Source of the DNA: an uncultured Eubacteriales bacterium
GTDB taxonomy: Bacteria; Bacillota; Clostridia; Oscillospirales; Acutalibacteraceae
Assembly: GCA_934464615.1 (NCBI GenBank)
Contig: CAKSKA010000023.1
Coordinates: 1-10,782, forward strand
Direction of reading: 5' to 3'
DNA: 10,782 bases
Made by a program: the position numbers and the translations under genes. This document shows positions 1 to 5,080 of this stretch, in pieces (within the stretch, counting starts at the first letter, position 1; every line of letters starts with the position of its first letter). The notes under the pieces were generated by a model, which ran no database searches, was not told the origin of the DNA, and saw only the letters and a program-made list of their open reading frames with translations.

Positions 1-180
1 CTAAGCGCAATTTTTATTGTAAGTGTGGGTGTTTTTTGCTACTTTAAGTTTTTTGCGGCGAAAAAACGCCCTTATGTTATCCTCAAACTTAACCAATTTT
101 TTCTCGTTAAAAAGTCCCCATATAACAAAGCCTACCGCCAGTATTTCCGCTAATGACTGTAACACCATTCCCAATGACAT
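1..180 (-). CDS. Small single-span membrane protein, predicted SOS-regulated
   Basis: The gene encodes 59 residues and ends in TAG at the left edge. The start is ATG at 180, with an AAAGGAG ribosome binding site (189-195) eight bases upstream. An ATG at 294 in the same frame is rejected because that extension would run through the promoter and operator. A hydrophobic stretch at about residues 4-22 (including LAEILAVGFVIWGLF) should form one membrane span. It is followed by a basic, charged tail with FFRRKKLK near residues 39-46, presumably cytosolic. I recall similar unnamed proteins in Clostridia but no assigned function. The promoter carries a perfect LexA box, so DNA-damage induction is predicted. 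By analogy in size, topology and control, though not by demonstrated homology, it could act like the SOS division inhibitors SosA or YneA. No LysM or other domain is visible. Confidence is high that the gene is real and low on its role. Confidence 0.82.
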   Translation of the reverse strand: MSLGMVLQSLAEILAVGFVIWGLFNEKKLVKFEDNIRAFFRRKKLKVAKNTHTYNKNCA

Positions 181-197
181 AAGATTTTCTCCTTTAC

Positions 198-211
198 CGA
201 ACATTTGTTCG
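198..211 (-). promoter_or_regulatory. LexA (DinR) operator, SOS box
   Basis: On the minus strand this reads CGAACAAATGTTCG, which matches the Bacillus-type LexA/DinR consensus CGAACRNRYGTTYG at every position and has perfect 5-bp inverted arms. It lies about 9-22 bases downstream of the predicted transcription start and just before the ribosome binding site. Bound repressor should therefore block the promoter of the small membrane protein gene. It is the only such box I saw in the window. LexA binding is inferred from the consensus. Confidence 0.8.
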
Positions 212-225
212 TATTTCGTATTTTT

Positions 226-254
226 ATTATAACAGATGATTTTTAATTTGTCAA
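226..254 (-). promoter_or_regulatory. Consensus sigma-A promoter of the small membrane protein gene
   Basis: On the minus strand a perfect -35 TTGACA (249-254) and a perfect -10 TATAAT (226-231) are separated by 17 bases. The predicted start of transcription is near 219, giving a leader of about 39 bases. Such a strong promoter fits a gene that is normally held off by a repressor. Confidence 0.85.
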
Positions 255-355
255 CTGTTTCTTTATTTTTATTATAATTCGGCGGCTGTACCAAAATACG
301 GACAATGAAAGTATAAATTCAATTATTACAAAAAAATACAATTTGCCGCTTGTTA

Positions 356-384
356 TTGAAATTACATAAACTTTGTATTATAAT
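356..384 (+). promoter_or_regulatory. Sigma-A promoter of the mtaB operon
   Basis: TTGAAA (356-361) and TATAAT (379-384) are 17 bases apart. Transcription should begin near 391, giving a leader of about 46 bases. The position within the upstream part of the open frame also argues that translation of mtaB starts at 437 and not at 350. Confidence 0.75.
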
Positions 385-436
385 TTTTGCAGTGCCGCAG
401 ACGTTTTGCGACATAATATTTACGGAGTTATTATAT

Positions 437-1729
437 ATGAATATATCTTTTTACACACTGGGATGTAAAGTTAATCAGTACGAAACGCGCAGCATTGCAG
501 AGCAGTTTAAAAAATCGGGCTATACCGAAGTGCCCAACAGTGCAAACGCGGATGTTTTTTTGGTTAATTCCTGTACCGTAACCGCCGAAAGCGACAGGAA
601 AACCAGACAGATGGTGCGGCGGTTCCGCAAGCAAAATCCTCAGGCGGTTTTAATACTTGCAGGCTGTATGCCGCAGGCTTTTCCCGAGGATGCAAAATGC
701 CTTACCGAAGCCGATATTATTGTCGGCAATACGGATCCTGCCGAACTGCCGGAACTTGTAACCCGTTTTATGCAAACGGGCGAGCGCATAATTAAAATAG
801 GCGAACATAAACGGCGTGAGAAATTCAACACCCCTATAATTGAAGACTTCGGCGAGCATACCAGAGCGTTTATGAAAATTGAGGACGGATGCGACAGATA
901 TTGCACCTATTGCATAATTCCGTCCGCCCGCGGCGATATACGTTCAAAATCCACCGCTGACATACGGCGCGAAGCCGCCCTGCTGGCAGATTCCGGATAC
1001 AGCGAAATAGTGCTTGTGGGAATAAATCTGTCATCCTACGGCAAAGACAGCGGTGAAAATTTATGCGACGCGGTTAACGCCGCAGGAGCAGACGAGCGCA
1101 TTAAACGCATAAGGCTCGGCTCGCTTGAGCCTGACCTTATGAGTGACGAAATGCTTGCACGTCTTGCAAAAAACGATAAATTTTGTCCGCAGTTTCATTT
1201 AGCGTTGCAGTCGGGCTGTGACGCCACCCTTAAGCGCATGAACCGTCATTATGATACCGCGTTCTTTTACGATTTGGTAAAGCGCATACGCGCGTCTTTT
1301 AACAATGCGGCGATAACCACCGACATTATGGTCGGTTTTGCGGGAGAAACCGAGGATGAGTTTAACCAAAGTCTTGACTTTGTAAAAAAGGTCGGATTTT
1401 CAAAGTCGCACATTTTTGCCTACTCCAAAAGGGCGGGCACAATGGCGGCAAACCTTAAAACGCAGGTAAGCGCCGAAGAAAAACAACTGCGCAGTCATAA
1501 AATGGCGCAAGCCGCGGCGCAAAGCGAAAAGGAATTTTTGCGCCATCAGGTCGGAAAGGTTTGCAAGGTATTATTTGAAACTTCGCTTAATAATGTATAT
1601 TCGGGATACACTGAAAACTATACGCCCGTAAAGGTTGAAAGCGCCACCGATTTACGCAGGAAAATTTTTAATGTAAAAATAACTTCCTGCGGCGAAGACT
1701 TTGTTACGGGCGAAGTATGCGAGAGGTAG
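437..1729 (+). CDS. mtaB: tRNA (t6A37)-C2 methylthiotransferase MtaB
   Basis: This radical-SAM enzyme adds a methylthio group to N6-threonylcarbamoyladenosine at position 37 of ANN-decoding tRNAs, which stabilises codon pairing. The start is ATG at 437, with GGAG nine bases upstream, giving 430 residues, the usual family length. The N-terminal UPF0004 (MTTase) domain opens with FYTLGCKVNQYE and has cluster cysteines C10, C46 and C77. The radical-SAM motif CxxxCxxC is C152, C156 and C159 (GCDRYCTYCIIPSARG). A TRAM-like RNA-binding domain occupies about residues 370-428. The NQYE and CIIPSARG signatures point to MtaB rather than MiaB or RimO. It is the first gene of a promoter-led unit and is followed four bases after its stop by a deacetylase gene. 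All key residues are intact. Confidence 0.96.
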   Translation: MNISFYTLGCKVNQYETRSIAEQFKKSGYTEVPNSANADVFLVNSCTVTAESDRKTRQMVRRFRKQNPQAVLILAGCMPQAFPEDAKCLTEADIIVGNTDPAELPELVTRFMQTGERIIKIGEHKRREKFNTPIIEDFGEHTRAFMKIEDGCDRYCTYCIIPSARGDIRSKSTADIRREAALLADSGYSEIVLVGINLSSYGKDSGENLCDAVNAAGADERIKRIRLGSLEPDLMSDEMLARLAKNDKFCPQFHLALQSGCDATLKRMNRHYDTAFFYDLVKRIRASFNNAAITTDIMVGFAGETEDEFNQSLDFVKKVGFSKSHIFAYSKRAGTMAANLKTQVSAEEKQLRSHKMAQAAAQSEKEFLRHQVGKVCKVLFETSLNNVYSGYTENYTPVKVESATDLRRKIFNVKITSCGEDFVTGEVCER

Positions 1730-1733
1730 AAAA

Positions 1734-3233
1734 ATGATATTAAGGATAATGACGACCGTTGCGGCATTGCTTTTATCGGCTGTTTTTGTTATTTTGTTTA
1801 AGAAAAACAAAATAAGCGCAGCGGTTATGCATAAAACGGTTGCCGCAACAGCCGCTGTGTTTTTGGTTGTATTTATTTCAACATTTTTTATAGGTGCAAA
1901 AATTCATGTTAACGGCAGTGGTAATTTAACCGTGGAGGTTTTCGATACCTACACCGATTCAGGCGCGACGGCGGAATACCAGGGTAAAAATGTTACAAAT
2001 AAGCTGTCGGTATCCGGCGATGTCGACACATCAAAAATAGGCGATTACATTATAGAATACAGCTTTGTTGCCGGCAAACACAAATATAAAGCAGAGCGAA
2101 CCGTACACGTTGTAGATACCGTCACACCGCAAATAGCATTAAACGGAGATGAAAACTGCACGGTATCTTCCTTGGAACTTTTTAATGACGAGGGTGCAAC
2201 CGCAACCGACAATTATGACGGCGACATTTCGGCGCAAATAAAAACCGAAATTAAAAAGTTAAGTGAAGCTGCTTATGACGTCATTTATACGGTTGCCGAC
2301 ACTTCCGGTAATACGGCAAGCGTCACACGACACCTTGAAATAAAGGATATTGTGCCGCCCGTAATTACGCTGAACGGCGGGAATGTAAGCGTTTTGCTCG
2401 GCGGTGTGTACAACGATCCGGGATTCAGCGCGAAAGACGACCTTGACGGCGACATTACAGGCAAAGTTTCGGTTTCCGGAAATGTGGATACTTCCGGTGC
2501 CGGAGCGTATACCTTAACATATACCGTTACAGACGCCGCCGGAAATACTGCAACCGCCAAACGTACGGTTACGGTTTATGTGCCGGAAGATCCGTCCTGC
2601 TCCCGTATATGCCTTACATTTGACGACGGGCCCAGCAACGACGTTACAATACGTATTCTGGACATTTTAAAGCAGAATGATGTAAAGGCAACATTTTTTA
2701 TTTGCAATTACAGCGATGATAAAATCCCCATTTTGCGCCGTATTATAGACGAGGGACATTCTATAGGAATACACGGCTATTCGCACGATTATGCGAAAAT
2801 TTACGCAAATGACGATGCCTTTATTAACAATATAAACAGTCTGCGCGATAAGCTGAAAAACGATACCGGCTACACCACGGACCTTATGCGTTTTCCGGGC
2901 GGCAGCTCCAACAAAGTAAGCAAAAAATATAATTCCGGCATAATGACTCGCCTTACAAAGCGCGTAACGGCAGACGGCTGGCGATATTACGACTGGAACG
3001 TTTCCAGCGGGGACGCGTCGGGCAACAATATACCGGCATATAAACTTATTGCAAATTTTAAAAGCGGAATAAAAAAGGGCAGAACCAACGTAATTCTTTG
3101 CCACGATATATCTTCCAAACGCACAACCGCAGACGCACTGCAAAGCATGATTGATTACGGCAAGGCAAACGGATATGTATTTTCCGCTATAGACGGCGGA
3201 ACACCGCAATGCCACCACGGCGTAAACAACTAA
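1734..3233 (+). CDS. Membrane-anchored NodB-family polysaccharide deacetylase with Ig-like repeats
   Basis: The protein has 499 residues, starting at ATG 1734 seven bases after GAGAGG, which overlaps the end of mtaB. An in-frame ATG at 1701 lies inside mtaB and is rejected. Two hydrophobic segments (about residues 5-22 and 35-54) suggest a membrane anchor, leaving the rest outside. Three tandem Ig-like modules of the DUF5011 kind follow (57-128, 131-204, 209-282), with motifs such as NDEGATATDNYDGDI and YTVTDAAGNTA. The C-terminal carbohydrate esterase 4 domain (about 290-486) has TFDDGP (D297 and D298), the metal-site histidines in HGYSH (H347, H351), RFPGGSS (386-392), DWNV (420-423) and LCHD (H457), so it should be active. 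The likely substrate is N-acetylated peptidoglycan or another wall glycan; the sequence does not decide which. The Ig modules may space the enzyme across the wall. It is cotranscribed with mtaB and ends at a strong terminator. Confidence 0.93.
   Translation: MILRIMTTVAALLLSAVFVILFKKNKISAAVMHKTVAATAAVFLVVFISTFFIGAKIHVNGSGNLTVEVFDTYTDSGATAEYQGKNVTNKLSVSGDVDTSKIGDYIIEYSFVAGKHKYKAERTVHVVDTVTPQIALNGDENCTVSSLELFNDEGATATDNYDGDISAQIKTEIKKLSEAAYDVIYTVADTSGNTASVTRHLEIKDIVPPVITLNGGNVSVLLGGVYNDPGFSAKDDLDGDITGKVSVSGNVDTSGAGAYTLTYTVTDAAGNTATAKRTVTVYVPEDPSCSRICLTFDDGPSNDVTIRILDILKQNDVKATFFICNYSDDKIPILRRIIDEGHSIGIHGYSHDYAKIYANDDAFINNINSLRDKLKNDTGYTTDLMRFPGGSSNKVSKKYNSGIMTRLTKRVTADGWRYYDWNVSSGDASGNNIPAYKLIANFKSGIKKGRTNVILCHDISSKRTTADALQSMIDYGKANGYVFSAIDGGTPQCHHGVNN
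1902..2579 (+). repeat. Three tandem DUF5011-like Ig modules within the deacetylase
   Basis: Residues 57-282 contain three diverged units of about 72-75 residues. Each has a YxDxGxxA-type opening (YTDSGATA, FNDEGATA, YNDPGFSA), a middle segment about the threshold between order and valued 'DGDI' (second and third units) and a closing YxVxD or IxYS strand. The third unit fits the DUF5011 pattern best. The first lacks the DGD turn and is the most divergent. Confidence 0.75.
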
Positions 3234-3244
3234 ACAATAAAAAA

Positions 3245-3294
3245 CATCACGGCCTAAGGCGGAACCGATAAGCCTTAAACCGTGATGCTTTTTT
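3245..3294. terminator. Bidirectional intrinsic terminator between convergent genes
   Basis: CATCACGG (3245-3252) pairs with CCGTGATG (3280-3287). After two mismatched positions an inner stem TAAGGC/GCCTTA (3255-3260 with 3272-3277) closes an 11-base loop. A T tract follows on the plus strand (3289-3294), and a run of A before the stem (3239-3244) gives a U tail on the minus strand. It can therefore stop both the deacetylase transcript and the HAD phosphatase transcript, whose stop codon is at 3296. Confidence 0.88.
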
Positions 3295-3295
3295 A

Positions 3296-3988
3296 TTAAT
3301 CTTTTTTATTAATCTTTTCAATTATATCGGGTATTTCCTCTACCGTATCTACCGTATATTTCGGCTTTTTAATATAATCAAACGGCCAATGCCCCGAAGT
3401 TTTAACCCACACCGGAGTAAACCCCGCGCTGCCCGACGCATATACATCATTAAGCGGACTATCGCCTATATAAAGCGATTCCTCAGGCAACACCCCGAAT
3501 TTTTCGCAAAAGTAATCAAAAACACGGGTATCGGGTTTTTGATACGGCGTGTCACCGCTTACAACTATAAAGTCAAACATTTCCGGAAGCCCCAACATAT
3601 TAAGTTTTGCATACTGTAAATCGTGATGACCGTTGGTTATAAGACCTGTTTTAATGCCTTTCTTTCGCAAACTCATCAGCATGGGTTTTGTAAAATCGTA
3701 CGGCACCGCTGCCAGTGAATACATTTTTGCAAAGTATTCCTCATATATATTTTGTGCCGTGACTTCAGGCTTTAAAATGCCGAGTGTACTGTATACGTTA
3801 AAGATTGCCTGCCAACCGAACAATATGTTTTCCTTATCGGTTTTAACCATAAGTTCTCCTATCGCTTTGCGGTCGGATACATCTTTAAACGGCAAAATCC
3901 GTGCGTCGGCAATTTCAGCAATTTTTCTGAGAGTTGCATACCTGTCAAACAAGGTGTGATCCAGGTCAAAAACGGCATTTTTAATCAT
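3296..3988 (-). CDS. HAD-superfamily hydrolase, YjjG-like phosphatase
   Basis: The protein has 230 residues. The start is ATG at 3988, with AGGAG ten bases upstream; the in-frame ATG at 4036 would extend into the leader and is rejected. Motif I is FDLDHTLFD at residues 7-15, with nucleophile D8 and acid/base D10. Motif II is LITNGHHD with T118 and N119. The motif III lysine is K151 in YQKPD, and motif IV is GDSPLND with D176 and D181. An alpha-helical cap lies between motifs I and II (about residues 16-95), as in subfamily IA. The family dephosphorylates small phosphometabolites such as nucleoside monophosphates; YjjG (YfnB)-type enzymes are the closest match I recognise, but the substrate cannot be read from the sequence. 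The protein is soluble and presumably cytoplasmic. It appears monocistronic, convergent with the deacetylase and divergent from the DUF1287 gene. Confidence 0.9.
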   Translation of the reverse strand: MIKNAVFDLDHTLFDRYATLRKIAEIADARILPFKDVSDRKAIGELMVKTDKENILFGWQAIFNVYSTLGILKPEVTAQNIYEEYFAKMYSLAAVPYDFTKPMLMSLRKKGIKTGLITNGHHDLQYAKLNMLGLPEMFDFIVVSGDTPYQKPDTRVFDYFCEKFGVLPEESLYIGDSPLNDVYASGSAGFTPVWVKTSGHWPFDYIKKPKYTVDTVEEIPDIIEKINKKD

Positions 3989-4049
3989 CAGCGTATAACT
4001 CCTCTGTTTTAATTTAGGCAAGCGATAAGTTCCCAATCGGCTCAGGCTG

Positions 4050-4078
4050 ATGATACCATAATTTCCGATTTAATTCAA
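4050..4078 (-). promoter_or_regulatory. Predicted sigma-A promoter of the HAD phosphatase gene
   Basis: On the minus strand TTGAAT (4073-4078) and TATCAT (4050-4055) are 17 bases apart. Transcription would start near 4043, leaving a leader of about 55 bases before ATG 3988. Confidence 0.6.
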
Positions 4079-4081
4079 GTA

Positions 4082-4097
4082 AGAATCCCTTGATTCT
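4082..4097. repeat. Small inverted repeat between divergent promoters
   Basis: AGAATC-CCTT-GATTCT is a perfect 6-bp inverted repeat with a four-base spacer. It lies between the two -35 boxes of the divergent HAD and DUF1287 promoters. It could be an operator acting on both, or chance in an AT-rich spacer. No known regulator is recognised. Confidence 0.35.
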
Positions 4098-4105
4098 ATA
4101 CAATA

Positions 4106-4134
4106 TTGAAATTTTACAGACAATAATTTATAAT
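4106..4134 (+). promoter_or_regulatory. Predicted sigma-A promoter of the DUF1287 gene
   Basis: TTGAAA (4106-4111) and TATAAT (4129-4134) are 17 bases apart, the same boxes and spacing as the mtaB promoter. Transcription would start near 4141, giving a leader of about 39 bases. Confidence 0.75.
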
Positions 4135-4179
4135 ATTCTTAGGCAAGACTCGAATCTGCCGCATTAAGGAGGGATTTTT

Positions 4180-4863
4180 TTGTCTAAAAATTTGCGTATA
4201 TTTATAACCGCTGCCGCCGCAGTTATCTGTGCGGCTGTTATATTTTCGCTTTTGTTTTTTAACATAATACCCCAAAGGACTTATAAAGCGTCACACTTCG
4301 GAATAGAAACATATAAAAGTTCCGTCGATTTTAACAACAACGGCACAGATGACTGTACCGATATACTGCTTGGCGCGCGTAAAGATGCCAAAAACCATCC
4401 GACATATAAAAGCGAGTATTATGCCGACGCATATCCGCCTGACAACATAGGCGTCTGCACCGATGTTATTTGGCGCGCTTTTAAAAATGCGGGATATAAT
4501 CTGCGCGATATGATAAATGCCGATATAGCCGCACATCCCAAAGATTATCCTGCCGTGTCCGAACCGGACGTAAACATTGATTTCAGACGGGTTAAAAACC
4601 TTGACGTGTTTTTTAAAAAATATGCCATTTCCCTTACAACCGATATAAACGACATAGCCGAATGGCAGCCGGGCGATATTGTAATTTTCGGCAACAATAC
4701 ACATATAGGCATTATTTCGGATAAACGCACTAAAGACGGCATTACTTATGTTATTCACAACGGCGGACAGCCGAACCGCGAAGAAAACTATTTTAAACGC
4801 GCAATGCCCACAGCACATTACAGATTTAACGCGGAACTGATAGACAAAAATATTTTAAAATAA
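4180..4863 (+). CDS. DUF1287 protein, predicted extracytoplasmic, NlpC/P60-like
   Basis: The protein has 227 residues and starts with TTG at 4180, supported by AGGAGGG (4167-4173) six bases upstream and by the absence of an early in-frame ATG. Residues 5-30 form an uncleaved signal or single membrane anchor, so the rest should be outside. The body matches the DUF1287 family (YijJ-like): YPPDNIGVCTDVIWRAFKNAG around C93, QPGDIVIFGNN at 163-173, THIGI with H175, and VIHNGG with H193. C93 and H175 are placed like the Cys-His pair of NlpC/P60-type amidases or peptidases, but no activity is established for this family to my knowledge. Residues 50-61 form an EF-hand-like loop (D50, N52, N54, G55, D58, D61), which suggests calcium binding. 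It has its own promoter and terminator. A cell-wall or surface-glycan hydrolase role is inference. Confidence 0.88.
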   Translation: MSKNLRIFITAAAAVICAAVIFSLLFFNIIPQRTYKASHFGIETYKSSVDFNNNGTDDCTDILLGARKDAKNHPTYKSEYYADAYPPDNIGVCTDVIWRAFKNAGYNLRDMINADIAAHPKDYPAVSEPDVNIDFRRVKNLDVFFKKYAISLTTDINDIAEWQPGDIVIFGNNTHIGIISDKRTKDGITYVIHNGGQPNREENYFKRAMPTAHYRFNAELIDKNILK

Positions 4864-4880
4864 ACATTTACTACAATACG

Positions 4881-4919
4881 GCAGGCTGTAAAAACTTACG
4901 TTTTTACAGCCTGCTTTTT
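4881..4919 (+). terminator. Intrinsic terminator of the DUF1287 gene
   Basis: GCAGGCTGTAAAAAC (4881-4895) and GTTTTTACAGCCTGC (4900-4914) form a perfect 15-bp stem with the loop TTAC, followed by TTTTT on the plus strand. On the minus strand the bases after the stem (CGTATTGTAG) are a poor U tail, so it may stop the converging minus-strand transcript less well. Confidence 0.92.
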
Positions 4920-4922
4920 AAC

Positions 4923-5066
4923 TTATACCTGACCGTTAACGGCGCTTGCCCAGCCGTCAAGCCAATTTACCTCATTATCACCCGACTCTGTAAATGTTGC
5001 GGCAATAACATCGTCCGATTCAATTTTTTGAACCGCCAGTCCGGGCGCTGTGTAATCTTTTCTCAT
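4923..5066 (-). CDS. Small 47-residue protein, coupled to the giant surface protein
   Basis: ATG at 5066 opens a frame of 47 codons ending in TAA (4923-4925). The strong ribosome binding site AGGAAGGG lies six bases before the start and overlaps the stop of the preceding gene, twelve bases away. The peptide begins MRKDYTAPGLAVQKIESDDV and continues with IAATFTES, an acidic middle and WLDGW near residues 35-39. It has no signal peptide, no membrane span and no cysteine, and is acidic after the first residues. I recall short clostridial proteins with a similar K-x-Y-x-x-P ... D-V-I opening and no known function; this is memory, not a search. The reading frame, spacing and coupled start make it a credible gene. 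A ribosomally made peptide precursor or a small accessory to the secreted protein are possible; neither is shown. Confidence 0.75.
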   Translation of the reverse strand: MRKDYTAPGLAVQKIESDDVIAATFTESGDNEVNWLDGWASAVNGQV

Positions 5067-5072
5067 ATTGTA

Positions 5073-5080
5073 CCCTTCCT
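5073..5080 (-). promoter_or_regulatory. Ribosome binding site overlapping a stop codon
   Basis: AGGAAGGG on the minus strand shares its first two bases with the TAG stop of the giant surface protein gene (5079-5081) and sits six bases before the ATG of the 47-codon gene. This layout favours translational coupling and fixes the start of the small gene. Confidence 0.75.

Noticed and set aside
181..294. N-terminal extension of the small membrane protein from ATG at 294
   Set aside because: It would be encoded across the consensus promoter and LexA box; the ATG at 180 has a well-placed ribosome binding site.
350..436. N-terminal extension of MtaB from ATG at 350
   Set aside because: The MtaB family begins at FYTLGCKVNQYE; a strong promoter lies at 356-384 and a ribosome binding site precedes ATG 437.
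2667..3218. Open frame of 183 codons on the minus strand
   Set aside because: It is antisense to the deacetylase domain, whose catalytic motifs are intact. It is cysteine- and aromatic-rich without recognisable domains, as expected of an antisense frame.
4291..4818. Open frame of 175 codons on the minus strand
   Set aside because: It is the antisense shadow of the DUF1287 gene and has no ribosome binding site or recognisable domain.
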